Source: Streptomyces sclerotialus (lineage in GTDB: Bacteria > Actinomycetota > Actinomycetes > Streptomycetales > Streptomycetaceae). Taken from it: DNA of 64,000 nt. The position numbers and the translations under genes are program-made. The notes beneath the pieces were generated by a model that saw only the letters and a list, made by a program, of their open reading frames with translations, was not told where the DNA came from and ran no database searches. The DNA is taken from positions 160,729 to 224,728 of the forward strand of contig JODX01000021.1 of the NCBI GenBank assembly GCA_000719105.1, in the 5' to 3' direction. Of the stretch, positions 1 through 9,277 are shown piece after piece; positions within the stretch are counted from its first letter, which is position 1; each line of letters begins with the position of its first letter.

Positions 1-659
1 CCTCGCTGCGGGCCGTACGGGCCCAGGCGGCCGAGGAGGCCGGGCGGCTGCGGGAGCTGACGGAGCGGATCCGGGCCCGGGTGCCGTCGCTGGTCCCGGA
101 CGTGGAGGTGGTCGGCGACCCGGTGCGCCGGCTGCCCGGCGTCGTCACCTTCTCCTGTCTCTACGTCGACGGGGAGACGCTGCTGCACGAGCTGGACCGG
201 GCCGGTTTCTCGGTGTCGTCCGGCTCGTCCTGCACCAGCAGCACGCTGACACCGAGTCATGTACTGAAGGCCATGGGCGTGCTCAGCGAGGGCAACGTCC
301 GGGTGTCACTGCCGCCGGGTGCGGCGGCGGAGGACGTGGAGCGGTTCCTGTCGGTGCTGCCGGGGGCGGTCGCGGCGGTGCGGGCGAAGCTCGGGGCGCC
401 CGTGGACGGGCCGGGGGCATCCACCGTGCGGGAGGACTCCCTGACGGTGGATGCCCTCGGCAAGCGCTGCCCGATTCCGGTCATCGAGCTGGCCAAGGTG
501 TTCGGGGACGTGCCGGTGGGCGGCACGGTCCGGGTCCTGGCCGACGACGAGGCGGCCCGGCTGGACATCCCGGCGTGGTGCGAGATGCGGGGACAGGAGT
601 ACGTCGGGGAGGAGCCGGCGGACCGGGGCTCGGTCTACGTGGTCCGCCGGGTGTCCTAG
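1..659 (+). CDS. Cysteine desulfurase fused to a TusA-like domain (5' end outside window)
   Basis: The reading frame is open from base 3, so the gene begins upstream and only the last 218 codons are seen. The first part is the C-terminal lobe of a class V aminotransferase: SSGSSC (Cys codon 231-233) matches the active-site loop of NifS/IscS enzymes, which lift sulfur from cysteine as an enzyme persulfide. From about base 435 a TusA/SirA domain follows with its CPIP motif (Cys codon 468-470), which in the family accepts persulfide sulfur. Donor and acceptor on one chain suggest direct sulfur relay (inference). The adenosine-kinase-like gene converges from the right with a 24-bp gap. PLP lysine and cofactor pocket are not in the window. 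Confidence 0.9.
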   Translation, partial: SLRAVRAQAAEEAGRLRELTERIRARVPSLVPDVEVVGDPVRRLPGVVTFSCLYVDGETLLHELDRAGFSVSSGSSCTSSTLTPSHVLKAMGVLSEGNVRVSLPPGAAAEDVERFLSVLPGAVAAVRAKLGAPVDGPGASTVREDSLTVDALGKRCPIPVIELAKVFGDVPVGGTVRVLADDEAARLDIPAWCEMRGQEYVGEEPADRGSVYVVRRVS

Positions 660-683
660 TCCCCGGCCTCCTGGCGTCCGCCG

Positions 684-1658
684 TCAGCCCAGGTGGGCCT
701 GGACCTCGGCGGCCGCGTCATGGCCGTACGCCTTGGTGAAGCGGTCCATGAAGTGGGCGCGGCGGAGCTGGTACTCCTGGGTGCCGACCGTCTCGATGAC
801 CAGCGTGGCGAGCATGCAGCCGACCTGGGCGGCGCGCTCCAGGGAGACGCCCCAGGCGAGACCGGAGAGGAAGCCCGCGCGGAAGGCGTCGCCGACGCCC
901 GTGGGGTCGGCCTTGCGGTCCTCCTCCGGGCAGCCGACCACGATCGGCGCCTCGCCGACGCGCTCGATGCGCACGCCCTGCGCGCCGAGGGTGGTCACGC
1001 GGTGGCCGACCCGGGAGAGGATCTCGGCGTCCGTCCAGCCGGTCTTGGACTCGATGAGCCCCTTCTCGTACTCGTTGGAGAAGAGGTACGTGGCGCCGTC
1101 CAGCAGCAGCCGGATCTCCTCGCCGTCCATGCGCGCGATCTGCTGCGAGAAGTCCGCGGCGAAGGGGATGGACCGGGCGCGGCACTCCTCCGTGTGGCGC
1201 ATCATCGCCTCGGGGTCGTCCGCGCCGATCAGGACCAGGTCGAGGCCGCCCACACGGTCCGCGACGGTCTTCAGCTCGATGAGGCGGGCCTCGCTCATGG
1301 CGCCGGTGTAGAAGGAGCCGATCTGGTTGTGGTCGGCGTCCGTGGTGCACACGAAGCGGGCCGTGTGCAGCGTCTCGGAGATGCGCACGGAGGCGGTGTC
1401 GACGCCGTGCCGGTCCAGCCAGGCCCGGTACTCGTCGAAGTCGGCGCCCGCCGCGCCGACCAGGATCGGCTGCGTACCGAGCTGGCCCATGCCGAAGGCG
1501 ATGTTCGCGCCGACACCTCCCCGGCGTACGTCGAGGGCGTCGACCAGGAAGGAGAGGGAGACCGTGTGGAGCTGGTCCGCGACGAGCTGGTCGGCGAAGC
1601 GGCCGGGGAAGGTCATGAGGTGGTCGGTGGCGATGGAGCCGGAGACTGCGATACGCAC
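684..1658 (-). CDS. PfkB-family carbohydrate kinase, adenosine kinase-like
   Basis: 324 aa with a GTG start. The protein follows the ribokinase/PfkB fold: N-terminal GSIATDHL, a substrate-side RGGVGANIAF motif near residue 46, and the C-terminal signature DPTGVGDAF (251-259) with the catalytic Asp257 and anion-hole glycines. The sequence closely resembles mycobacterial adenosine kinase (AdoK) as I remember it, including SFLVD and the MSEAR segment, so phosphorylation of adenosine or a related nucleoside with ATP is the likely reaction. The sugar-kinase family is broad, so another substrate is possible. AGGAG lies about 12 nt before the start. Cytosolic; no signal peptide. Confidence 0.88.
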   Translation of the reverse strand: MRIAVSGSIATDHLMTFPGRFADQLVADQLHTVSLSFLVDALDVRRGGVGANIAFGMGQLGTQPILVGAAGADFDEYRAWLDRHGVDTASVRISETLHTARFVCTTDADHNQIGSFYTGAMSEARLIELKTVADRVGGLDLVLIGADDPEAMMRHTEECRARSIPFAADFSQQIARMDGEEIRLLLDGATYLFSNEYEKGLIESKTGWTDAEILSRVGHRVTTLGAQGVRIERVGEAPIVVGCPEEDRKADPTGVGDAFRAGFLSGLAWGVSLERAAQVGCMLATLVIETVGTQEYQLRRAHFMDRFTKAYGHDAAAEVQAHLG

Positions 1659-1791
1659 GGCGAGGACACGCTCCTGCGAGGGGAGGGGATTGACAGTTCA
1701 CGCTACCCGGTCGTCCGAGCTCGCTGAAGCAGGGAAAATTACCCGATAGTAGGGCTATTTCGGTGGCTCGGGCGGTGCGTACCGTTCCGGT

Positions 1792-2010
1792 ATGACGAAC
1801 GTCGAGGATCCGAGGAACCACGGATCGGCCCCGCTCGACCCGGACGGCACTCTCGCCGCACTGCGCGGTGACTGCGCCCGGATGGTGCCGCACTGGGCGG
1901 CTCCGGAACGGCTCGCTCCACGGCCGGTGCCCCCGTCGCTGATCCACGGCGTGTCGGTCCCGCCCGCGTCGGCCCGGCTGCTGGACGCGTCGTCCGCGTA
2001 CGGGGAGTGA
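1792..2010 (+). CDS. Small hypothetical protein (72 aa)
   Basis: A 72-aa polar protein with no membrane segment and no motif I recognise. Codon bias (G/C third positions) supports coding. No Shine-Dalgarno sequence is visible before the ATG. Instead TACCGT (1780-1785) ends six bases before it, the spacing of a -10 box on a leaderless transcript, so translation may start at the mRNA 5' end (inference). It diverges from the adenosine-kinase-like gene across 133 bp. Confidence 0.6.
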   Translation: MTNVEDPRNHGSAPLDPDGTLAALRGDCARMVPHWAAPERLAPRPVPPSLIHGVSVPPASARLLDASSAYGE

Positions 2011-2215
2011 GCGGCTGAGCCGCCGGGCGGCCGAGCGCTCACCGCTGAACGGCCGGGCACGGGCACCGTGTGGTTGATCACGGAACCGTGCGCTTCTCCG
2101 TCGCGTCCCATCGCCGTCCCCTGTGAAGGGGATCCGGTATACGACCCTTCCGTGCCCCTTTTTCCTGTCAGGACCGGGTCACCAGGGACGGCTGTGGAGC
2201 CGAAGGAGCGATGCG

Positions 2216-3877
2216 GTGAACACCGAGCGACCCGAGCCCGAGGACTACGACGCGATACCCGAGGCCACCGACGCCATCGGTGACAGGGCGGAGAGCTCCG
2301 CGGATCCCGGGGTATCCGCAGATCCCGGGGTCTCCGCGAACTCCGGGCCGGCCGCGGGCTCCGCGGCGGACGACAGCCGCGCATGCTCCGGGCAGGGGCG
2401 GTCGCGGCGGCGGAGGTCGGTGGCCGTCGCCTCCGTGGCGGCCGCGGTTCTGCTCGCGGGAGGCGGCGGTGCGTACCTGACCGCGACCGCCTCCGGCGGC
2501 TCCGGAGGGGACAGCGGCACGGGCGCCGGCGGCACTCCCCCGCCGCTCGCCCTCGACGGCTACGGCGCGGACACCGCGGAGGGCATGGCCCCGGGCGAAC
2601 CGAACCCCGCCGGCGTCACCTACCGCTCCGACGGCGACCTCCCCGACGGCCCGGACTCCGCACCCGTGTACCGCTCGACGGGCGAGGTCACCGCCGCCGA
2701 GGTGGCCCGACTCGCGAAGGCCCTCGGCGTCGAGGGCACTCCCCGGGCCGAGGACGGGACGTGGCGGGTCGGCACCACCCGGGACGGTTCGGGCTCCGGC
2801 CTCCAGGTGAACCGGCAGGCTCCGGGCACCTGGTCCTTCAGCCGGTACGCGCCGGGCACGGACGACTGCGGGAAACCGGACGCCTGCACTCCGGGTACCG
2901 CGGCGGAGGGCACCCCGGTGAGCGAGGCCGCGGCGAAGAAGGCGGCCGCCCCGGTGCTGGCGGCCGTGGGCCAGGAGGACGCCGGCCTCGACGCCGGCCA
3001 GGTCATGGGCGCCACCCGGGTGGTGAACGCCGATCCCGAGGTCGGCGGAGTGCCCACGTACGGCTGGGCGACCGGCATCCAGGTCGGCGGCGACGGCCGG
3101 GTGGTCGGCGGGAGCGGCAACCTGAAGGCGCCGGTCAAGGGCGACACGTACCCCGTGATCGACGCGCGGAAGGCGCTGGACCTGCTGAACGGGCGGGATC
3201 CGGGCGATGGTGCGGGCGACGACGGACGCCGGGGCATCGGCGGCACCGCCGGACCCGTACCGCTGGGAGGCCGGGCCGGGCAGCCGCACGCGGCACCCAC
3301 CGCGGCACCCACCGTGGCGCCCAGCACGGCGCCGACCGTGGCGCCGGAGCCGGAGCCCGTCGTCGTCGAGGGCGCCGTCTTCGGGTACGCCGCACACCAG
3401 GTGGACGGCCGGCAGGCGCTGGTGCCGTCGTGGCTGTTCGAGATCCGGCCGGGCGGGGCGGGCCGGAACTTCACGGTGACGCAGCCGGCGGTCGACCCGG
3501 CGTACCTGGCCGCGCCGGAGCCGCCCGCGTCGGCTCCGGCCGGGCCGTCGACCCGGGTTCCGGGCAAGCCGGGCGGTGACGTACCGACCTCGGCGCCGGC
3601 CACGCGCGACGTCGACATCGAGGGCTGGACGGCCGACGGCAAGGACCTGACCGTGAGTTTCTGGGGCGGGGTCTGCAGCAAGTACTCGGCGTCGGCGGAC
3701 GAGGCCACCGGCCGGGTGACGGTCACGGCGACCGAGCAACCGTCGGACCGGGTCTGTGTCGAGATCGCCAAGACCGTCGAGCGGACGGTGCGCCTGGACG
3801 CGCCGCTCGGTGACCGCGAGGTCGTGGGCTCGGACGGCGAGGAGATCCCGGAGGGCGGGCTGGGCGACGGGAAGTAG
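2216..3877 (+). CDS. Single-pass membrane-anchored protein with Ala/Pro/Thr-rich linker
   Basis: 553 aa from the GTG at 2216, chosen because AAGGAG (2203-2208) sits 7 nt upstream; a longer frame reaches 2123 but has no ribosome site. An acidic cytoplasmic tail of about 60 residues is followed by an Arg-rich stop and one hydrophobic helix (about residues 66-88). A large extracytoplasmic region comes next, interrupted by a low-complexity AAPTVAPST-type linker coded by near-repeats at 3291-3360. No catalytic motif is visible; function unknown. It converges on the ErpA/HesB gene with a terminator between. Similar large membrane proteins occur beside nadA in streptomycetes as I recall. Confidence 0.8.
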   Translation: MNTERPEPEDYDAIPEATDAIGDRAESSADPGVSADPGVSANSGPAAGSAADDSRACSGQGRSRRRRSVAVASVAAAVLLAGGGGAYLTATASGGSGGDSGTGAGGTPPPLALDGYGADTAEGMAPGEPNPAGVTYRSDGDLPDGPDSAPVYRSTGEVTAAEVARLAKALGVEGTPRAEDGTWRVGTTRDGSGSGLQVNRQAPGTWSFSRYAPGTDDCGKPDACTPGTAAEGTPVSEAAAKKAAAPVLAAVGQEDAGLDAGQVMGATRVVNADPEVGGVPTYGWATGIQVGGDGRVVGGSGNLKAPVKGDTYPVIDARKALDLLNGRDPGDGAGDDGRRGIGGTAGPVPLGGRAGQPHAAPTAAPTVAPSTAPTVAPEPEPVVVEGAVFGYAAHQVDGRQALVPSWLFEIRPGGAGRNFTVTQPAVDPAYLAAPEPPASAPAGPSTRVPGKPGGDVPTSAPATRDVDIEGWTADGKDLTVSFWGGVCSKYSASADEATGRVTVTATEQPSDRVCVEIAKTVERTVRLDAPLGDREVVGSDGEEIPEGGLGDGK

Positions 3878-3918
3878 GAGCAGGAGCACCACGGAACAGG
3901 CAGGTCAGGAAGACGACG

Positions 3919-3953
3919 CGAAGGCGGCGCCCCCGGAGGGAACGCCGCCTTCG
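3919..3953. terminator. Hairpin between convergent genes
   Basis: Perfect 11-bp inverted repeat CGAAGGCGGCG (3919-3929) and its complement (3943-3953), loop 13 nt. It sits between the stops of the membrane-anchored gene (3877) and the erpA-like gene (3986), so it can serve both strands. Confidence 0.7.
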
Positions 3954-3985
3954 TACGTGCGTGAAGCGCGAGGGGTGGCCGCGGC

Positions 3986-4342
3986 TCAGCTGAAGGAGTC
4001 GCCGCAGGCGCAGGAGCCCGTCGCGTTCGGGTTGTCGATGGTGAAGCCCTGCTTCTCGATGGTGTCCACGAAGTCGATGGACGCGCCGCCGAGGTACGGG
4101 GCGCTCATGCGGTCGGTGACGACCTTGACGCCGCCGAAGTCCTTGACGACGTCGCCGTCGAGGGAGCGCTCGTCGAAGAACAGCTGGTAGCGCAGGCCGG
4201 AGCAGCCACCGGGCTGGACGGCGACGCGCAGGGCCAGGTCGTCACGGCCTTCCTGGTCGAGCAGGGCCTTGACCTTCGCCGCGGCGGCGTCGGACAGGAT
4301 GATGCCGTCGGTGACGGTGCTGGTCTCGTCCGATACGGACAT
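3986..4342 (-). CDS. erpA: Iron-sulfur cluster insertion protein, HesB/IscA/ErpA family
   Basis: 118 aa, the usual length. A-type carrier that holds a nascent Fe-S cluster and hands it to apo-enzymes. The three conserved cysteines are visible: one in GGCSGLRY and the pair in the C-terminal SCACGDSFS (Cys-x-Cys). It diverges from nadA, whose product needs a 4Fe-4S cluster, so proximity fits cluster delivery to quinolinate synthase (inference). The ErpA name rests on family resemblance; IscA and SufA are alike at this level. Confidence 0.92.
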   Translation of the reverse strand: MSVSDETSTVTDGIILSDAAAAKVKALLDQEGRDDLALRVAVQPGGCSGLRYQLFFDERSLDGDVVKDFGGVKVVTDRMSAPYLGGASIDFVDTIEKQGFTIDNPNATGSCACGDSFS

Positions 4343-4646
4343 CTACATCTCTCCCGGGTTGTACGGAGACTGCTTGCCGACGAGTGCAACCGGCCGGACC
4401 GCGGATTCATTCCGGGCCGACGGATTTCCTTCGGGTCTCTTCATGCTCGCACACGGGTCGCGAACCGGACAGCGGCCTGTGGACAACCCCACGGCCGGGA
4501 TTCACGTCACATCGACGCTATGGGCATCGTCAACGTGACGTGAAGCGGTTATGATAGATAACGTCATTTCGACGAAAAGGTCAGGTGCACGTCCCTCCGC
4601 CCCGCTTCCCGGGCCGGCGTGCCGCAGAACAGAAAGGGTGCGTGTC
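4343..4646. promoter_or_regulatory. Divergent erpA-nadA control region with 10-bp inverted repeat
   Basis: 304 bp without a gene. TTCACGTCAC (4501-4510) and GTGACGTGAA (4535-4544) form a perfect 10-bp inverted repeat with 24 bp between arms. Six bases further is TATGAT (4550-4555), a good -10 box for nadA. The repeat covers where a -35 element and polymerase would sit, so it looks like an operator for a dimeric or looping repressor. The regulator is unknown; NAD-responsive repressors of the NrtR or NiaR type are possibilities only. Confidence 0.6.
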
Positions 4647-5831
4647 GTGACCACCGCCCAGCCCCAGGAACTCGACGTCCAGCCGACGCCCCTCGCCCTG
4701 CTGCTGCTCGGCCGCGAGGCCGACCCGCGGAGCGAGCGCGGTGTCGAGTGCCCCGGCGATCTGCCCTCGCCGTCCGACCCGGACCTGGTGGAGCGTGCCC
4801 GCGCGGCCAAGGAGAAGCTCGGCGACAAGGTGTTCGTGCTGGGCCACCACTACCAGCGCGACGAGGTCATCCAGTTCGCGGACGTCACGGGCGACTCCTT
4901 CAAGCTGGCCCGCGACGCGGCGGCGCGCCCGGAGGCGGAGTACATCGTGTTCTGCGGTGTCCACTTCATGGCGGAGTCCGCTGACATCCTGACCTCCGAC
5001 GACCAGAAGGTGGTCCTGCCCGACCTCGCCGCGGGCTGCTCGATGGCCGACATGGCCACCGCCGAGCAGGTCGCCGAGTGCTGGGACGTGCTGACCGAGG
5101 CCGGGATAGCCGAGCAGGTCGTGCCCGTCTCGTACATGAACTCCTCGGCGGACATCAAGGCCTTCACGGGCAAGCACGGGGGCACGATCTGCACGTCCTC
5201 GAACGCGAAACGGGCCCTGGAGTGGGCCTTCCAGCAGGGCGAGAAGGTCCTCTTCCTGCCGGACCAGCACCTCGGCCGCAACACCGCCGTCCGCGACATG
5301 GGCATGTCCCTGGACGACTGCGTGGTCTACAACCCGCACAAGCCGGGCGGCGGCGTGACCGCCGAGGAGCTGCGCGCCGCGAAGATGATCCTGTGGCGGG
5401 GCCACTGCTCGGTGCACGGCCGGTTCAGCCTGGACTCGGTGAACGACGTACGGGCCCGTATCCCCGGCGTCAACGTGCTCGTGCACCCCGAGTGCAAGCA
5501 CGAGGTCGTGGCCGCGGCGGACTACGTGGGCTCGACCGAGTACATCATCAAGGCCCTGGAGGCGGCCCCGGCGGGCTCGAAGTGGGCGATCGGCACGGAG
5601 CTGAACCTGGTCCGCCGCCTGGCGAACCGTTTCGCCCCCGAGGGCAAGGAGATCGTCTTCCTCGACCGCACGGTCTGCTTCTGCTCCACCATGAACCGCA
5701 TCGACCTCCCGCACCTGGTCTGGACCCTGGAGTCCCTGGCCGAGGGCAACCTCGTGAACCGCATCGAGGTCGACAAGGAGACGGAGGCGTTCGCCAAGCT
5801 GGCGCTGGAGCGGATGCTGGCGCTGCCGTAG
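4647..5831 (+). CDS. nadA: Quinolinate synthase
   Basis: 394 aa from the GTG at 4647, with AGAAAGGG 8 nt upstream; an ATG at 4551 lies inside the promoter and is not favoured. NadA condenses iminoaspartate with dihydroxyacetone phosphate to quinolinate in de novo NAD synthesis, using a 4Fe-4S cluster. Typical blocks are seen: GHHYQRDEV, FCGVHFMAESADIL, WRGHCSVHGRF, HPECKHEV and VCFCSTM, among which are the cluster cysteines. No nadB or nadC follows: the next gene converges after a strong terminator, so nadA appears to be transcribed alone. Confidence 0.96.
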   Translation: MTTAQPQELDVQPTPLALLLLGREADPRSERGVECPGDLPSPSDPDLVERARAAKEKLGDKVFVLGHHYQRDEVIQFADVTGDSFKLARDAAARPEAEYIVFCGVHFMAESADILTSDDQKVVLPDLAAGCSMADMATAEQVAECWDVLTEAGIAEQVVPVSYMNSSADIKAFTGKHGGTICTSSNAKRALEWAFQQGEKVLFLPDQHLGRNTAVRDMGMSLDDCVVYNPHKPGGGVTAEELRAAKMILWRGHCSVHGRFSLDSVNDVRARIPGVNVLVHPECKHEVVAAADYVGSTEYIIKALEAAPAGSKWAIGTELNLVRRLANRFAPEGKEIVFLDRTVCFCSTMNRIDLPHLVWTLESLAEGNLVNRIEVDKETEAFAKLALERMLALP

Positions 5832-5872
5832 CCCTCCGGGCGGTTGGCTGGACTGTACGGCTCGTACAAGGG

Positions 5873-5900
5873 AGGGGCGCCCCCGGGTGGGGGCGCCCCT
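5873..5900. terminator. Bidirectional terminator, nadA / RND gene
   Basis: Perfect 12-bp stem AGGGGCGCCCCC (5873-5884) with GGGT loop and its complement (5889-5900), followed by TTCGT. It lies between convergent genes. Confidence 0.85.
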
Positions 5901-5924
5901 TCGTCGTGCGGGCCTGCCGGCCGG

Positions 5925-8900
5925 TCAGACCTTTGCCGGCTCCGGCTCGTCCGAACCCGCGTCGGCGGAGGTCTCGGCCGGGTCGCCGGCCTTCTTCTCC
6001 CGCTTCGACGCCCGCTTCTTCGCCCGGCGCTCCTTGCGGAGCTCGACCATGGCGTAGAGGGTCGGGACCAGCAGCAGGGTCAGCAGCGTCGAGGTGATCA
6101 GACCGCCGATCACCACCACCGCCAGCGGCTGGGCGATGAAGCCGCCCTCGCCCGTGATGCCCAGGGCCATCGGGAGCAGCGCGAAGATCGTCGCCAGGGC
6201 CGTCATCAGGATCGGGCGGAGGCGGTGGCGGCCGCCCTCCAGGACGGCTTCCACCACGCCGTAGCCCTGGCGCCGGTACTGGTTGATCAGGTCGATGAGC
6301 ACGATCGCGTTCGTCACCACGATGCCGATCAGCATCAGCATGCCGATCATCGCGGGAACACCCATCGGGGTGCCCGTGGCGATCAGCAGACCGATCGCGC
6401 CCGTCGCCGCGAACGGGATCGAGACCAGCAGGATCAGCGGCTGGATCAGCGACCGGAAGGTGGCGACCAGCAGCATGAACACGATCGCGATCGCCGCGAG
6501 CATCGCGAGGCCGAGGTTGGCGAACGCCTCGTCCTGGTCCTCGGAGACACCGCCGATGGTGGCCGTGGCGCCCGCCGGGAGGTCCAGCTTGTCGAGCTTC
6601 TCGGTCAGGTCCAGGCTCACCGCGCCCGTGTTGTCACCGTCCGGCTTCGCCGTGACGGTGGCCGAGCGCTGGCCGTCGATACGGGTGATGGAGACCGGGC
6701 CGTCGACCAGCTCGACGTCCGCGATGTCGCCCAGCTTCACCGGGCCCAGCGGCAGCGCCTTCAGCTCGGCCAGCGTGTCGGCCGGCTTCGCCGACTTGAT
6801 GACGATGTCGCGCTCGGTGTCGTCGAGAGTCGCCGTGCCGCTGGTCGTGCCGCGCACCGCCTGGCCGACGACCGCGGCGAGCGTCTGGTCGTTGAAGCCC
6901 GCCGCGGCGGCCTTCTCGTTGGCCCGGACGGATATCCGGGGCACGCTCTGCGCCAGGTCACTGGTCACATCGCTGACGTCGTCCAGCGACGCCACCGCCT
7001 TGCGGACCTGCTCCGACGCCTTGCGCAGCACATCCGCGTCGGCCGCCTTCACGACGACGCTGAGATCCTGGCTGCCGAAGCCGCCGTCGGCCGCGATCGT
7101 CGTCGTGCCGATGCCGGTGCCGGAGATCTTGCGGAGGCCCTGCTCGATGCGCTCCTGGACGTCCTCGGAGGAGGCGTCGTCCTCCAGCATGACCGTGTAC
7201 GACGCCTGGTTGGTGTCCGTACCGCCGCCGAAGGCCGCCATCCAGCCGGACGAGCCGACCGTGACCTGGTAGTCCTTGACGCCCTCCACCCCGGCGAGCA
7301 CCTTCTCGACCTTCTGGGCGGCCGCGTCCGTCTTCGCCAGGCTGGTGCCGGGCTGGAGCTCCTGCTTGATGCTCAGGACCTCCTGCTCGCCCGCGTCGAA
7401 GAAGTTGGTCTTCAGCAGGGGCGTCATGCCGAACGTGCCGATGAGGACGACGACCGCGATCGCCACGCTGGTCATCCGGCGGCGCGTGGCGAAGCGCAGC
7501 ACCGGGACGTAGAAGCGCTGGAGGCGGCTCCTGGCCTCCTTCTCCTCGGCCTTGCGGCGCGCCTCCTCGGCGTCCTCGGGCGTGCCCTTCGGGGCGCGCA
7601 GGAACCAGTACGACAGCACCGGCACGACCGTCAGCGAGACGAGCAGCGAGGCCAGCAGCGCCGCCGTCACCGTCAGCGAGAAGGAGCCGAACAGCTCGCC
7701 CACCATGCCGCCGACCAGGCCGATCGGCAGGAAGACCGCGACCGTGGTGAGGGTGGAGGAGGTGACGGCGCCCGCGACCTCGCGGACGGCCTTGAGGATC
7801 GCCTCCTGGCGCTCCTCGCCGTAGCCGAGGTGGCGCTTGATGTTCTCCAGGACCACGATCGAGTCGTCGACGACCCGGCCGATGGCGATGGTGAGCGCGC
7901 CGAGCGTGAGCATGTTGAGGGAGAGGTCGCGGGTCCACAGCACGATCAGCGCGAGGACCACCGACAGCGGGATGGACACCGCGGTGACCAGCGTCGAGCG
8001 GATCGACGCCAGGAAGACCAGGATGATGACGACCGCGAAGACCAGGCCGAGCGCGCCCTCGGTCGTCAGGCCCTCGATGGACTTGGCGACGGCCGGGCCC
8101 TGGTCGGAGACGACGGTGACCGTCGCGCCGGACCCCAGGTCGTCCCGCATCTTGGGCAGCGCTTCCTGGACCGCGTCGGAGATCGCGACCGCGCTGCCGT
8201 CGCGGTCCATGGTGGCGGACACGGCGAGGCTGGGCTTGCCGTCGGTACGGGTCAGGGAGGTGGCCTGCGCCTCCTGCTCCTTGACGGTGGCGACGTCACC
8301 GAGGCGGACGGGCTTCGCGTCCTTCGCGTCCTCGCCCCCGCCGGTGACCATCAGGTTCTCGATCTGCTCGAGCGAGGTGAAGCCGCCGCCGACCTGGACG
8401 GTGCGGTTGGCGCCGTCCTCGTCGAAGGAACCGGCCGGGAGGGTGGCGCCGCCCGCCTGGAGGGCCTGGCCGAGGGCGGCCGTGGTCAGGCCGGCCCGCG
8501 CGAGCTTGCCGTCGTCGGGGGTGACCGTGACCTGGAGGTCCCGTACGCCGTCGACCGTGACCTGGCCGACGCCGTCGATGCCCTCGAGCTCGGGCACGAC
8601 GGTCCGGTCGAGCCGGTCCGCGAGGGCCTGCTGGTCCTCGTCGGAGGTCACGGCGAGGACGACCGCCGGGAGGTCGTCCGTCGACCCGGCGACGACCTGC
8701 GGGTCGACGTCGTCCGGGAGCATCGCGCGGGCCCGGTTGACGGCCTGCTGGACGTTGGCGACGAGCTGGTCGGTGTCGGGTCCGTAGTCGAAGGACGCCA
8801 TGATCACGGCGTTGCCCTCGGCCGCGGTGGAGGTGACGCCGGTGACGCCGTCGACGCCCTCGAGGCTGTCCTCGAGGGGCTCGACGACCTGCTTCTCGAC

Positions 8901-9077
8901 CACGTCCGGGGACGCGCCCTGGTACGGCGCCAGCACGGACACCATGGGCAGTTCGATGGTGGGCAGCAGCTGCTGCTTGAGCTGCGGTATCGCGATCGCA
9001 CCGAAGACGATCGCGATGATCGACATCAGCCCTATGAGGGCCCGTTGTGCGAGGCTGAATCGGGACAGCCAGGACAT
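5925..9077 (-). CDS. RND-superfamily efflux transporter (HAE1/AcrB-like)
   Basis: 1050 aa, the size of AcrB-type proton-driven exporters. The order is TM1, a large periplasmic-type loop (porter domains), TM2-6, TM7, a second loop and TM8-12. TM4 carries the proton-relay Asp pair in GRVVDDSIVVLENIK. The two halves begin alike (LAQRALIGL; RRRMTSVAIAV), showing the internal duplication. No adaptor or outer-membrane partner is nearby, as expected for a Gram-positive. A Lys/Glu/Ala-rich cytoplasmic tail closes the protein. A two-component system lies just upstream on the same strand and may control it. Substrate unknown; drug or lipid export are both plausible. Confidence 0.93.
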   Translation of the reverse strand: MSWLSRFSLAQRALIGLMSIIAIVFGAIAIPQLKQQLLPTIELPMVSVLAPYQGASPDVVEKQVVEPLEDSLEGVDGVTGVTSTAAEGNAVIMASFDYGPDTDQLVANVQQAVNRARAMLPDDVDPQVVAGSTDDLPAVVLAVTSDEDQQALADRLDRTVVPELEGIDGVGQVTVDGVRDLQVTVTPDDGKLARAGLTTAALGQALQAGGATLPAGSFDEDGANRTVQVGGGFTSLEQIENLMVTGGGEDAKDAKPVRLGDVATVKEQEAQATSLTRTDGKPSLAVSATMDRDGSAVAISDAVQEALPKMRDDLGSGATVTVVSDQGPAVAKSIEGLTTEGALGLVFAVVIILVFLASIRSTLVTAVSIPLSVVLALIVLWTRDLSLNMLTLGALTIAIGRVVDDSIVVLENIKRHLGYGEERQEAILKAVREVAGAVTSSTLTTVAVFLPIGLVGGMVGELFGSFSLTVTAALLASLLVSLTVVPVLSYWFLRAPKGTPEDAEEARRKAEEKEARSRLQRFYVPVLRFATRRRMTSVAIAVVVLIGTFGMTPLLKTNFFDAGEQEVLSIKQELQPGTSLAKTDAAAQKVEKVLAGVEGVKDYQVTVGSSGWMAAFGGGTDTNQASYTVMLEDDASSEDVQERIEQGLRKISGTGIGTTTIAADGGFGSQDLSVVVKAADADVLRKASEQVRKAVASLDDVSDVTSDLAQSVPRISVRANEKAAAAGFNDQTLAAVVGQAVRGTTSGTATLDDTERDIVIKSAKPADTLAELKALPLGPVKLGDIADVELVDGPVSITRIDGQRSATVTAKPDGDNTGAVSLDLTEKLDKLDLPAGATATIGGVSEDQDEAFANLGLAMLAAIAIVFMLLVATFRSLIQPLILLVSIPFAATGAIGLLIATGTPMGVPAMIGMLMLIGIVVTNAIVLIDLINQYRRQGYGVVEAVLEGGRHRLRPILMTALATIFALLPMALGITGEGGFIAQPLAVVVIGGLITSTLLTLLLVPTLYAMVELRKERRAKKRASKREKKAGDPAETSADAGSDEPEPAKV

Positions 9078-9201
9078 GGGTCAGCGTCTCTCTTCTGTGG
9101 CCTGGGCGGAGAACGGGCGCATGGGAGCGCCCACTTCTACACCCTGGTCCATGGGCCGGTGCCGATCCGTCGCCCCTGAGTCCATTTCCTTACGCTGCAC
9201 A

Positions 9202-9217
9202 TACTGCGGGCGCAGTA
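9202..9217. promoter_or_regulatory. Palindrome upstream of the RND pump gene
   Basis: TACTGCG-GG-CGCAGTA is a perfect 7-2-7 palindrome in the 200-bp gap before the pump gene (start 9077). The position suits a repressor or response-regulator site; the neighbouring NarL-type regulator is the obvious candidate, but this is inference. Confidence 0.45.
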
Positions 9218-9277
9218 GGGCGGGGCCGGGCACGGTCCACCCTTGGGCGTACCGGCACACGGTCGCGCCCCGCCGTC

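Noticed and set aside
5844..9179. A 1111-codon open frame antisense to the RND pump gene
   Set aside because: Its translation is dominated by Arg, Asp, Gly and His as expected for the antisense of a GC-rich gene; the RND protein on the other strand is unmistakable.
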